Shown here in pieces: positions 23,556 to 35,344 of a stretch of 64,000 nucleotides of DNA. The notes under the pieces were generated by a model. The model did no database searches and was not told the origin of the DNA. It saw only the letters and a list, made by a program, of their open reading frames with translations. Every line of letters starts with the position of its first letter. The first letter of the stretch is position 1. A program made the position numbers and the translations under genes. This DNA comes from Sabethes cyaneus (lineage: Eukaryota; Arthropoda; Insecta; Diptera; Culicidae), in the NCBI RefSeq assembly GCF_943734655.1, contig NC_071355.1, positions 199,224,939 through 199,288,938 on the forward strand. The letters are read 5' to 3'.

Positions 23556-24095
23556 GACATATAAATGATACAATGAATGATAGAAAGAAAGGTATTAAAA
23601 CGATACAAAAGTAATAGAGAAATTACTCCAAAACGTTACAAATACTGTTCAAACATGGCACAAAATGTTATGAAATGAAGTATACAAAAATAACACGATT
23701 ATAAAACAATAAAACTCAAAAAGTACAGAAATAAACACACGCATGGAAGGAGTAAACGTACTTTTGTAAAGAACGAAAACAAAATGAACTGGAAAAATTA
23801 TGCATAAAAAATAATTTACTAGTAAGTAAATCTCGGACACGATTGTGAGGAATGTGCTGCTGAAGCAACAAATGCTCTTCATTGCCAGTTCCCCCTTGTT
23901 TATTCCCAGTTCATTTAATTTTCGTTCGTCATAAGAAAGTGAAAATAACTGACTGAAACTGAGTGAAAAATGTGACACAAAAACGTTAAAAAATGGCAAC
24001 AAAATGATTCAAAAATATTACACAAGTTTATTTGGCCCAATGTTTCAAGTTATACGTGCGCTATTTTTAATTATTAAAAAAATAATGTAAAACAT
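23556..24095. repeat. A-rich degenerate short-unit array
   Basis: About 540 bp dominated by variants of AAAATGATACAAAAATGACAC, with unit length near 10-12 bp and strong erosion. The 117-codon frame on the minus strand here is a by-product of low complexity. The 35345-36510 array shows the same motifs on the opposite strand. Confidence 0.55.
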
Positions 24096-24129
24096 CGTTT
24101 TTGGAGCACCTATGGATGGCCCCCAAAAC

Positions 24130-24300
24130 ACAAATGGTGGAATTACGAATGGCCGAAATACAAAAGGTCGAAATAATAAATGACATAATAGATTTGATGA
24201 CTGAATCACAAATGGCCGAATATTATATTTGCGCTAGGCATAACGGACATCTGGCATAATGGAAGACAAGCATAAGGCCATTACAAATATTTTTTGATCC
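24130..24300. repeat. Eroded GGCCGAA / GGCATAATGGA array
   Basis: AATGGCCGAAATACAAAAGG and related 15-bp units match the array element at 61.7-63.0 kb. They are followed by a few GGCATAA units (24237-24285) that recur around 24915 and 28400-28710. Confidence 0.6.
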
Positions 24301-24670
24301 TTCGGATACTGGGCAACTGAAGGGAGGGGGCGAAAAAAACAAAGAATTTTTTTTAATCACGCAAAAAAATTAAGATTTTTGACCATTCTTACTTGAAGAT
24401 TAATCGTGAAACCCGAATCTATTCTTGCTCTTCATACAAACGTTATTATTTTCCATGCAAAAATCTTCCAAAATAGAGTCAAAATTAAACAAAAAATTTT
24501 TTTGCCGATTTTCGAAAATTACATTATTTGTACTTCCACTATCGTTTCGTACTGGAAGCGTTAACACTCTGTAAACTCTTTTTTCGAGTTCGTTAGGCTG
24601 TAAAACCCACAAATAATAGATTTTATACAACAAATTTTTGCTTAAGTTTAACCAATTTTGAAGGGCGGGA
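24301..24670. other. Intergenic, nothing recognised
   Basis: A 109-codon frame on the minus strand (24400-24729) runs into the SINE and has no domain. Confidence 0.4.
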
Positions 24671-24679
24671 GGACAAAAA

Positions 24680-24871
24680 GCCTGGGTGCTAATTCCGTTA
24701 TCGAAATTTGACCTTCTGTTTTTTTGCAACCAGCTGTTAGAATACAGGACAGTGCGGGGTCAGTACTACGATCCTACTGACTCTAACAGCATCTCCCAGC
24801 CGAGATTCGAACATACGACGACTGGCTTATTAGACTAGCGTCTTACCTCGAGGCCAACTGGGAGGCCAACC
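24680..24871 (-). mobile_element. tRNA-derived SINE, family A
   Basis: Same family as 13595-13813: head GGCCTCCCAGTTGGCCTCGA and pol III B-box on the minus strand, then the GAGTCAGTAGGATCGTAGTA body. The flanks carry a near-perfect 13-bp duplication (GGGAGGACAAAAA at about 24667, GGGGGGACAAAAA at about 24873). Confidence 0.8.
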
Positions 24872-25658
24872 GGGGGGACAAAAACTTTCAAAATAATTTG
24901 CAATGGCCTAATGAACGGTAGGCATAACCCAAGTAACAAATCTAAAGCCACTTGGTTTTACTTGAATTTTATAAAAGTTTTATTGCGATATTACTCATTA
25001 CCTCTGGTTTTATTGTGGTATTGCGCAATACCAAGAGATACGAGAATAAACACACTTATAGCTAGCTAGAAAACCATAACAAAACTGTTAATAAAGTAAA
25101 TTTATTGTGGTTACTTATATTACCACGTTGAAACTTGTTGGCTGCACCACGTCTCTTATAAACTTACCGTAAGAGTGGCGTTGCAATACGAAATAGCGCA
25201 CCAATCAAAATTGATCTTATCGCGGTTGCTTGTCAAACCGCAATAAATCTGTTAGTTTTATAGAGCCATTAAAAGGTAACACCCTGACCAAACAATTTTT
25301 TTTGCTGCTGTTATGAAGAATACTAAAGTTCAGCACCAAAATCATTTTTTATGCGAAGCCATATTGCCATATTCTAGTATTTTGTTTTAGCTCGCAAACA
25401 AAAAATGATCAAAGCAAAGTGTTATGCTTGAAAGAAAATTATTATCAGTCGGTTTTCCTGTCACAGGTAGCAACTAAAGTGATTTTGCTGCAAATTAAGA
25501 TTGACTAACTCAATATATTTATTTCGTTAAAACAACCAGTTTTCGAAAATTGCAAAATTTCAGTGGCGCGTTGATTTTTCCCATCTATCATATCAATATG
25601 CACGATAAAATTAAATGCGCACATGCTGTAAGCCAACGAAATTGAAATTTATCGAATA

Positions 25659-28036
25659 CTAGCTGACCCGACAAACTTCGTATTGCCACAAATTAACCTG
25701 TGTTGTACATAAATCATGAATCTCGGATGATCTTTGTCACAATCTCGAGTTTTGCAAGCCCCCAGTGGCCGGCGCTTCCGACGGCGGGTCACCGGCAACA
25801 CTCGCGACCGTCTCGTCCTGAATGATCTAGTGTTACTATAGATAGTTTTTGTGGTCTTGTATTGACTAATGTTTTATGGAAGAATCTCGAATTTCTCGAG
25901 TTCGATTAGTTTTTGAGTTTCGCAAAAATTTCTGTTTTATTTGTATGAGAGTCCATATCCCCCTACCACAGGGGTGAGAGGTCTTTAACTATCGTAAAAT
26001 AAATTCAAAACTCCAAAATCTCCCACATGCCAAATTTGGTTCCATTTGCTTGATTAGTTCTCAAGTTATAAGGAAATTTGAATTTCATTTGTATGGGAGC
26101 TCCCCTCTTAAAAGGGGAAGGGGTCGTAATTCACCAAAGAAAAAATTTCTGCCATCTAAAACTCCCACATGCCAAATTTGATTCCATTTGATTGATTAGT
26201 TCTCGAGATAAGAGGAAATTTGCATTTCGTTTGTATGGAAGCCCACCCTCTTAAAGGGGAGATGGGCCATAACTCGCTTTCTAAAGAAGAGAGGGGTCTC
26301 AATTCACCATAGAAAAAAATCTTGCGTCCAAAACCACTTACATGTCAAATTTGGTTCCATTTGCTTGATTAGTTCTCGAGTTATGAGGAAATTTGTTTTT
26401 CATTTGTATAGGAGACCCCCCCCTCCCTTCTTAAAATGGGGAAATCCATAGAAAATATATCATAGAAAATATTCTTGCCTACAAAAACACCCACATGATA
26501 AATTTGGTTCCATTTGCTTGATTAGTTCTAGAGTTATGAGGAAATTTGTATTTCGTTTGTATGAGAGCCCCTCCCTCTTAAAAAGGTAAGGGGTCCTAAT
26601 TCATCATAGAAAAAATGGTTGCCTCCAAAAACACCCACATGCCAAATATGGTGCCATTTGCTAGATTAGTTCTCGAATTATGAGGAAATTTGTATTTCAT
26701 TTGTGTAGAAGCACCCCCTCTTAAAGTTGGGAGGGGTCCTAATTCACCATAGAAAATATTTTTGCCTCCAGAAACCTCCACATGCCAAATTTGGTTCATT
26801 TTGCTTGATTAGTTCTCGAGTTATGAGGAAATTTGAATTTCATTTGTATAGGAGCCCCCCCTCCTAAAGTGGGAAGGGGTCCCAATTCATCATAAAAAAA
26901 ATTTTTGTCTCCAAAAACACCCACGTGCCAAATTTGGTTCTATTTGCTTGATTAGTTCTCGAGTTATGAGGAAATTTGTATTTCGTTTGTATAGGAGCCC
27001 CCCCTCTTAAAGTTGGGAGGGGTTCTAATTCACCATAGAAAATTTTCATGCCCTAGAAAACTTTCACATGCCAAATTTGGTTCCATTTGCTTGATTAATT
27101 CTCGAGTTATGAGAAAATTTGCATTTCATTTGTATAGAAGCCCCCTTCCTAAAGTGGGGAGGGGTCCCAATTCATCATAGAAAAAAATTTTGTCTCCAAA
27201 AACACCCACGTGCCAAATTTTGTTCCATTTGCTTGATTAGTTCTCGAGTTATGAGGAAATTTGTATTTCGTTTGTATAGGAGCCCCCCCTCTTAAAGTGG
27301 GGAGGGGTCCTTAGTCACCATAGAAAATACTCTTGCCCTCGAAAACTTTCACATGCCAAATTTGGTTCCATTTGCTTGATTAGTTCTTCAGTTATGAGGA
27401 AATTTGTATTTCATGTGTATAGGATCCCCCCCTCCTAAAACGGGAAGGGGTCCCAATTCATCATAGAAAAAATTTTTGTCTCCAAAAACACCCACATGCC
27501 AAATTTGGTTCCATTTGCTTAATTACTTCTCGAGTTATGAGGAAAATTGTGTTTCTTTGGTACAGAAGCCCCCACCTCTTAAAGTGGGGAGGGATCCTAA
27601 TTTACTATAGAAAATATTCTTGCCCTCGAAAACCTTCACATGCCAAATTTGGTTCCATTTGCTTGATTAGTTCTCGAGTTATGAGGAAATTTGTATGGAA
27701 GCCCCCCCTTTTAAAGAGGAGAGGAGTTATAATTCCCCTTATAAAGAGGGGAGGGGTCTCAATTTACCATAGAATAAATTCTTGTCACCGAAAACACCTA
27801 CATACCAAATTTTGTTCTATTTGCTTGATTAGTTGTCGAGTTATGCAGAAATTTGTGTTTCATTTGTATGGGAGCCCCCCCCTTAGTGGGGGGAGGGGTT
27901 GCTAACCATCACTAAAACCTTTCCTGGCCCCAAAAAACCTCTACATGCATATTTGCATGCCGATTGGTTCAGTAGTTTTCGATTCTATAAGGAACATACG
28001 GACAGACAGACAGAAATCCTTCTTTATAGGTATAGA
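25659..28036 (-). mobile_element. Non-autonomous Helitron, copy 2 (2378 bp)
   Basis: Reverse-complement relative of 21357-23554 with the same TC start (28036) and CTAG end (25659). Its array also has about a dozen 143-bp units. The host sequence on both sides is continuous in the paralogous block at 6300-7060, which defines the insertion exactly between an A and a T. No protein is encoded; long frames inside are repeat translations. Confidence 0.88.
25758..25822 (-). repeat. GC-rich hairpin module, copy 2
   Basis: On the minus strand the two arms CGCGAGTGTTGCCGG and CCGGCCACTG are well preserved and can pair over about 10 bp with small bulges. Confidence 0.75.
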
Positions 28037-28440
28037 TTCTATGGGATCTTTTATTATGGTCGCTATATCTAAACCAAATCGATCAGAATAATCTGACAGT
28101 AAAACTTTAACTTTGCTGCTCACGGATGTATTTTCAAGTTGATAAAGCTGGCGAACTTATTTAGCTTTTACCAGAGCGAAAAGCGAAAAGCTTTATTAAA
28201 CTATGGCGATGGCTGTCAAGCAGCGAAAGCTTAACCGGCTTAATTACTGCTTTCAGCAGACTACTTGAGCTTATAACCTGATTCTTATAGAGGTTCTGAA
28301 AACATTCTGAAGAGTGGGCCACTTGGTCAGAAAGCAGTTTTATAGCGGTCATCAGAAAGTTCAGAAATTTGGAATTGTTACTTGAAAATGGACGATAGAT
28401 ATAATGTACGGAAAGCATAATGTATATTTACTATATATAT

Positions 28441-28677
28441 AGTTCGGCGGATAGAAAACCAGGCGAATTGGCATCCCTGATTTATGAAATTAAATTTGAA
28501 ATTATGGTGAAATGTGCAGGTTTTTACGAAAAATAATCACTGGCGGGTGTTGAAAATGACTAGTTCTATGAAAATAAAGTGTATTTTTTTAACATTACTC
28601 CTGCATTTTGGATTTTGAAAAGCTGTTGGCTCCGCTTTTGACGTTTATTTGGCTCCCGATTTTCTATCCGCCGAACT
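28441..28677. mobile_element. MITE with perfect 18-bp inverted ends
   Basis: AGTTCGGCGGATAGAAAA at 28441-28458 is exactly inverted at 28660-28677. It lies inside an alternating TA tract, consistent with a TA target and a Tc1/mariner-type origin. The 237-bp interior is non-coding. Confidence 0.85.
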
Positions 28678-28988
28678 ATATATACAGTAACTATAATAAT
28701 GTATGGTAGGCATAATCAGCGTTGCCAACTGGTTTTTACAAAAATCTGGAAAACGGGAATAAAAATGTCAGGAAAAAATCTCGCTATCATTTGGCCCAAT
28801 TCAACACAATGTTTGAAAAAGACGCTTTTCAAACTTTGTCTGATTAGGCATCAAAAAGTCTGGAAAATCCCGACAAATCTGGAAGGTTGTCAACGCTGGG
28901 CAGAATTGAAGTTAGGCAATCTGCTCTTAGCTGGCAAAAGGTCCAATCGTTTTAGTTTAAAAATAGCATTGCATATAGGGCAAATCGG
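28678..28988. other. Intergenic, nothing recognised
   Basis: A 160-codon frame (28699-29181) crosses several repeat boundaries and is not a credible gene. Confidence 0.45.
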
Positions 28989-29862
28989 ATTACCTACGAT
29001 TGGCCGAAACACAAATGGCCGAATCATGAATGGCCGAAACTTAAATGGACGAAATAACAAATGGTATAGTAAGGCTAATGGGAGGGGGCTCTGTAGCCGC
29101 AAGCTTACCGAGTCTGCTTTGACAAGCGAATGGTCGTGGGTTCAAATCTTAGTAGAATCAGGCCATTCGATGTCAAAGTGACTTTAACATGGGTTTATTC
29201 TCTGACCCCTCATCATCCTTCCTTCATGCTGAGTTCTACATTATCCCGAAGACGCTTCTTATGGTTAGTATACTGGTATGAGGACCTAATGAGGTAATGG
29301 TTTTGAACCTCAGGAGGACTCACCAGTGCTAACTATAACGAGGCGAAACAGGTTTGGTATAGTAGGACATGCATCGAAGCATGGGTAAAACCCTCAACAC
29401 ATAAGCACGCATAAAAAAAATATAAGCTTATCGTTTACTCAATAACGATAAAGCACAGAAATGCAGTGCAGAATACAGCATACACCCGGGCAAAATTACA
29501 ATAGATCAATAATGTTGTGGTCAAAGTGATAAGCCCATACAAAAAAAAGGCTAATGGAATCACAAATAACTAAAACGCGAATGGGTGCATAAACGCCGTA
29601 TGACGAATGGCCGAATGTCATAGAAAATATTCGCGGTCTTCGTCCTGCCCAAGTGTTGGGTCTATACTGTCCTTACTCGCTGCCGCTTCAGACTCGACTA
29701 AAGGATAGCCCCTACTAGTCAGTAAACCTAGGAAAATACATGCACCTAAATGGTGGTGGTTTCTGCGTGGTCAAATAGGAGTTCGCCTTTTCGCGCCTTT
29801 CGGCCTTTTGTGACAGTTGTTGAAAGTCCCCCATTTGGATTTCGGCTATTTGTTTTTTTCTC
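28989..29862 (-). mobile_element. Deleted copy of the GGCCGAA-array element, interrupted by a SINE
   Basis: In reverse orientation to 61706-63023. It starts with the same terminal phrase GGATTACCTACG and 15-bp GGCCGAA units (28989-29070), resumes after the SINE (29558-29640), then matches the body at 62692-62860 (29641-29768). It passes directly into the opposite array (to about 29862). The FLYWCH-like ORF and GC hairpin module are missing, so this is an internally deleted derivative. Confidence 0.7.
29082..29546 (+). mobile_element. tRNA-derived SINE, family B (465 bp)
   Basis: The head GGGGGCTCTGTAGCCGCAAG has an A-box-like stretch and is followed by the B-box GTGGGTTCAAATC. A long body ends GATAAGCCCATAC plus an A-run. 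An exact 11-bp target duplication AAGGCTAATGG flanks it (29071-29081 and 29547-29557), inside the older GGCCGAA element. Style resembles mosquito tRNA SINEs such as Feilai, but identity is not claimed. Confidence 0.85.
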
Positions 29863-30089
29863 CATGCGTAGACTCATCACTGCGACCAGTATCGTTGATC
29901 TATTGTTATATCGCACGGGTTTTTGCTGTATGACCCGCACTGCATTTCTTTTGCTACAATCGCTATTGAGTGAGCGATATGCTTGTTAAATTTTATGCGC
30001 GCTTGTGTGTGTTGGAGTTTACCCTTCCTTCAAATCTTGATCTACTTTACCCACTTGTTCCTTGCTGCCAGTGCTATCCCATAATATAG

Positions 30090-30700
30090 CCATACCTAGC
30101 GAAGATCATCGTGTTGACATAGCTAGTATTTGAGTGACAACCACTTGCTTCTGGTGCTAATGTATAAGCACGATTCAATGATACACTAGCGCCAGCAGCA
30201 AGCTGATAGTTGACTAAGTTGTGTCACATACTAACAATGTACCAAAAATCAACTTTATTGGTTAATTGACAACTAAGAAATCGCCATGGGCGTACACCAC
30301 CACCCACCGCGTTATTCGGGGGACTGCTGTATCTTCAAAGAGCCGGTATATAGGCTATTATGGACACGTTATCCATCGGTTTCTTTTTTGATCTGTTTTT
30401 GAAAAGCATTTAATCCTTGTGCTGGCTATTTCGGCCGGTCGGATTTAAAAAACACACACACCACTATAGAAAATGGGATCAATTTAGCCGCAGGGACTTC
30501 ATCATTTCTCGCAAATATAACTCAAATTCAGTAGCGTTTTATTAAGACCAAAATATATGCCGATATATAGTAAATATTATTCTATCAACTAGTATAAAAA
30601 TCTTGTCTCGAATTATTATAGTTTCAACGCAATTCCTGAATATTGTTCAGGCTACCGCTTAATGGGTTGGAAATAACCTCCCGTACCCTGTCATGGTTTA
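30090..30700 (+). repeat. Dispersed repeat, direct partner at 36740-37215
   Basis: Both copies share GCTAGTATTTGAGTGACAAC at the start, ATACACTAGCGCCAGCAGCA, then ACACGTTATCCATCGGT, and end near CAGGCTACCGCTTAATGGG. About 100 bp at 30225-30330 are absent from the other copy. Non-coding, class unknown. Confidence 0.75.
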
Positions 30701-32094
30701 TGGCTAATATGATTAAACTGAGACCTGTGATGCAAAATTTTCAAATTTGTCTATTTTCCAAATATATCAACCAAAAATTGTCGGAGGGTAAGATAAATTC
30801 GGTAAACCACTGTATAACTCAAGAATGAATTAAAAACCAAAGTGAAATTCTTATCTTTAGAAGATTAGGAAATGAACAAGAAAAAATATTTCGAAAAATT
30901 TCCTCAAGCCTTCAACTACCGTCAAAAATCTCGTGGGTTCTATTTTTGCATTTTTATAAAAAAATCGAAAGGCAAGGAAACAAAACCAATTTTACTGTTT
31001 TTCCGCTGTCATAGTCATACTGTTATAGTATAGGTACTACAATCATTGTTGCTGCTCTGCCATCCTGTTTCGCGACGATGAACCGGAAATTGTTCAAGTA
31101 ACTACCGGTGGTTATTTTCTCAAGCTCAAGGTAGTTGTTCGATCGTTATTAAGATAATGACAGTCTTGAACGATAGAGCGCAAATTCTGAATGAATATTT
31201 CAATCCGACGACAATGATGATGACGAACGAGAATTTACTATGCTTTCAGTCACACACTTCAATCGGGACATTCGGGTATGTTGGATTGATATCGAATCAT
31301 TGCATTGATTGCAATGGATGGATGGTAATCCTCGAAGCAACCCCGCAAGCAATATAAAGAAGTATGTAAATCAGTTTTCCGTTAAAGCTATTGAGGTTGG
31401 GATTAATGGAACGGTGATTGCTTTTGATGTGTACAGGAGATGATAAACCAGCTTTATTTATTTACAGTTACAACATATCCTATCAGACTGTAATGTAAGC
31501 TTGAAAATGTGATTTTTTTATAATTTTGTTGGCGTTGCTCTGCCTTACACTATACACTGGTATATTCAACATGTTGTTAAAAATACAATTTAAAATATGC
31601 GTCTCAAGCCGTCTCAACACTACAGAATTATTATACAGATAGATTTTCAGATATTGCAAAATTAAATCATTTTTTGTATGTTTTCCTTCCATGGGAAGGT
31701 ATAGACAAATAAATTATTCGGCGATGATATTACTTTATAAAAAAGTCAGCAGATCTCTGATGTGCAGCAAATACTTACGAAATAGCCTGCCAGCAGACCA
31801 AAATAAAGTCCAGATTACTTCTAGATGAATAAGGGAAAAGAAAACTGGTTCTCTAGTGATAACTTTTGGTAATTATGTGACAAAAATCTTCAAAAGTTTA
31901 ACTGTCACGGTACGAAACATCAACCAATGTGGGACACTTTCCGGAACACTTGGTTATCCCCGATAAGCCTTCCAAATCCGCGACAGTCCCGCAAAATCTC
32001 AGACACCCAGTCTGATTATATTAAGACAAGTGTTGTAATTCTTTTTGGTATTTACAGTTTTTAATCAAATCGTTTCTATACGATCTTTATTTTT
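30701..32094. other. Intergenic, nothing recognised
   Basis: Frames of 61-69 codons only, none with a family signature. No repeat partner noticed within the window. Confidence 0.4.
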
Positions 32095-32345
32095 AGGACA
32101 AAGCAACATGTTTTGTTGTCTTGACCTTTAAAATGAGGCCAGGCATTAGTTAATTTTTTATAACGGTAGTCTTTCCTCCAATAGATGGAGCGAAAAGTAG
32201 AAGAAAGTTGATAATGCAATCAAAGGGGTTTACAGTATCCCACAGAGTGGGACAAGACGTAAAGGGGAAAAAGTGGAAAATTAGATAAGGGTTGGGTATC
32301 ATCGCTTGTTAACGTCCCCTATAACCAAGCTGGGGGATCCGCTAA
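32095..32345 (-). repeat. SINE-like repeat, family D relative
   Basis: On the minus strand the text CTTATCTAATTTTCCAC, then CTTTACGTCTTGTCCC, GGGATACTGTAAA and a GCCTGGCCTCATTTTAAAGG end parallels 47555-47835 and 56430-56560, and shares its end with 40560-40890. Confidence 0.65.
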
Positions 32346-34490
32346 TTGAACCTAGATACAATGGGAGCCTGTCATAACCGAATTCGAACACAACATAATA
32401 ACATTCTAACCATGCATTCAAATGTTCTCATAAATGTTCGATGAAATACTCGGCGGAGCGTTAGACATGAAAACTGTCTACGGATTATATATCACCTGTC
32501 GTTCGTTCAAATAATTATTTGTGCATGAAAATCTAAATGAACCGTTTATTTTGCTGCCCGTTAGAAGTCGTAAGTAAACCATAAACATTTCAATTAATTT
32601 AAAACTGGTCGATTCGCCTTTTCAAATTATCTATTTATACCTAGCTAACAATAGATTCTAGCAAATACATGCGGTAAACCACTTTCCAAGCTCAAACTAC
32701 ATCCGCATCAAATCCGGAATAGTTTGTACTTGAATGTACAAGTTTATTCAATTATTATCAATTAGTACGACTGCAGCGCACGATGAATGCGCATCCTGAT
32801 TGCATTGCACCAGGAATGAATTTTTAACTGCAGCGTTCCATTTATCATTAAATGTCATTGATTCCGCTAATAATTGGTTTGCTTTAGAGTGCTCTGATTA
32901 ATGCATGAGCCAGAGTAAATGATTCTAATATAAACTAATTGAAATTTGAATAAAATTAAACTTTTATGAGTTTTGTATTGGAAAATGAATTTTTTATGGC
33001 AAAAATGTTTATCAGACATCCTAAAAAACCAAGTGAAGCTTGAAAATTCGGTTGCATTTATGTAGAGCCAAGGACCGGTGCCGTTCACACTTTTTAGTAT
33101 GTGGTCAAGAAACAGGAATAGTAGGAAAGGAGAATCTAAAATGGTTCGGTGGAGAAACGGTTCCGCTAATTGAAAGCTTTTAGGTAATTACCGATAGATT
33201 CGGTGAAGGCGGAGAAGAAAACCGCATCGGTTAATGGTTTATGCAAATCAGTGGGCTAGAATGCATATTATTCAGGTCACATCGCCGTTGCGTCCGTCGG
33301 TGGGTTAAAAATTATGTTCGCCTTAATCCACATAAAAGGGCGACACACATGCTTTCCACACTGGATTGTTTTGAGAATAGAACAGAAATAAATAATGCAA
33401 TAATTTGGTTTGTTAATATATTTAAGCTGCTTGAAAGCTGACGAATTGTCTTATTATTTTATTAAATGTATGTGTAATTATAACATATTTGATGGTTTGA
33501 AAGATTACGTCTCTTTTCATTTGTCATTTAAGTCAATCAACAAATCAGTTGATCGGACCAAAATTGCTTTAACTTTAATTTTTAATTTTAAACGCTTTTA
33601 TAGCGGAATTTATTCAACCTGTGGCTGAATTACGGTTTAGTTTTAGAAATAAAAACCTTTTTCAGCTCCTAAATATCGAAATCTGGTGATTTTATCAAGC
33701 TTCGGACTTGTTAATGGCGGTGTTGCGAAACCCGCACTCGTGTGGTCTAATTTTCTCACACATGCGTACTCATTCTAATGAACAACCCGGCGTAAGCATG
33801 CCTTTAAAACTCCCACACTTATTTTTTTCATGCACTGCAATGAGTTTTGGCGTGTATGTGTTTAGCTAACAGCTATACAGCTAGGCTCGTGCTCCCACCC
33901 GTGAATGGAATCGGGGGCGAAGATGAAGAAAAAGAAGAAGTAAAAGTAATGCAAAATTTGTATCCCAGTGCGCATTTGATCCCCACGAGTATTTTGCCTC
34001 GGGAATAAGCTATGCAGGAAGACGATGTAAGGATGAGTGTGCGCGAGTGTGTGTAGCAAAATGTCTCACACAGCATTGGCGGTTATTTCTTTTACGCGTG
34101 CTTGTGCGGTGTAAGTGTTGAATGCTATTTTTCTCATACTCTTTCGCGTGTGAGCAGGCATGGCAGACTTCTCGCTCGATTCGCAATATTGGTTAATAGC
34201 TGCTTTCGAAGCTGCAATGAAACTTAATAGAGGCTTTTTCGCGCTTTTAAATAGTCGATTTGCGTAAAGCTGTCAATTCTGTTTTTAGAACAAGAAATAG
34301 TTTTGCTATGCTGTTCCAGTCGCTTAATCAACTTCTCATCAACCTTTATGCAGCCAAAAAAACTATTTTTAAATTTAAAAAAAAATGGAACGCGTCATTT
34401 TTATTTTGCCGTGAACATTGTTGAATGCGATATTTTTAATTTCCAAACTTTAATTCGTATAAGTAAGCTTTAAAAAGGCATGTCTTTTTT
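32346..34490. other. Intergenic, nothing recognised
   Basis: AT-rich. The stretch 33720-34160 is enriched in TGTGTGAG/CTCACAC phrases in both orientations, perhaps a decayed element. No credible gene. Confidence 0.35.
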
Positions 34491-34494
34491 CGGG

Positions 34495-34560
34495 AATTGA
34501 ACCCGCTATCTTTCGGTCCATAAGCACTCACCGTATGATCCTCCTCATCTGAAACTGCAG
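34495..34560 (-). repeat. Possible tRNA-like or SINE head fragment
   Basis: The minus strand contains GCGGGTTCAATTCCCG, an excellent pol III B-box with T-arm symmetry, about 35-40 bp after ATACGGTGAGTGC, a weak A-box. No full cloverleaf can be formed by eye. Confidence 0.3.
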
Positions 34561-34867
34561 AACAGACAGAGGGAATACCTTTCACCTGAAGCAGTCGATA
34601 ATGTAGATAACTGGCATATAGTTTTGCTGTCGAATTGCGAAATCTAGGGGCTTGCGATGGGTGTCATGCTTTTGTCGCCAACATCTCAGCACATGCGAAA
34701 AAGAAACCGCAAGTCATTGCATACGTTTCACTCGACAATGTTGGCAGCAAATTTACCTGTCAGGCGGGCACTTTTTCTGCAATAGCGCGCTTCGTTAAGT
34801 CGACTGTCAAACACCGTTCGTTAAGATAGGGATAGCACCCCGCTGCCGAAATCTGACTGTATGTGTG

Positions 34868-35012
34868 CTGTGAGCTGAATGAAAACTTGGTAGTAGTGTG
34901 TAAAACCACTTTAACACCCTTAAGCAGCCTTAAAGTAGTTTGCAAGCTGTGAGCCTAATGAAAGCTTCTACTCTACACTTTAGCACTTTTAAGCAGCCGT
35001 AAAACAGTTTGA
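34868..35012. repeat. Two-unit tandem duplication
   Basis: GCTGTGAGCTGAATGAAA through CTTAAGCAGCCTTAAAGTAG is repeated once, diverged and about 10 bp shorter, at 34947-35012. No gene overlaps. Confidence 0.7.
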
Positions 35013-35344
35013 TGTTTGTGGCTATTTCGAAGCGGATTGTTTAGCAGAAAAATCCGTTATAAAACCTGTTTATTAGGTTTTGAGAGAGAGCTGGCTTGAA
35101 GAACTTAAAGTAGTTTAAACATCATTTGTTCAAACATCGTTTAAGTGCTTACTTTATGCAGCATTGATCGCCTTAAATCAGCCCGTAGACAGCAATTGCT
35201 CTTGCAATTCAACTACCGTTGTTACGGAGGTTTGTAAGTCATCCACCACGACACACCTCGGTTTCGTAAACCGCTCTCGGTATAGCTTTCAGGCGTGAAA
35301 TTTGGCCACTGTGTTTTCCCGTGAAATTCAGTTCGGTTTAATTT

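Larger units (their letters stand above)
24928..28384. mobile_element. CAAGTAACAA-family DNA transposon split by a Helitron
   Basis: The left end CCCAAGTAACAAATC (24928) and right end AATTGTTACTTG (to 28384) are inverted. Removing the Helitron at 25659-28036 leaves about 1.08 kb that aligns with 6300-7060. No transposase frame remains. It sits in a GGCATAATGTA-type repeat tract. Superfamily unknown; the same terminal motif also caps the short MITE at 38281-38388. Confidence 0.7.

Noticed and set aside
21494..27905. Frames of 60-122 codons with recurring phrases such as SRVMRKFVFHLYRSPP
   Set aside because: Translations of the 143-bp Helitron unit, repeated wherever the unit occurs.
28699..29181. 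160-codon + frame
   Set aside because: It crosses the junctions of unrelated repeats (unique DNA, GGCCGAA array, SINE).
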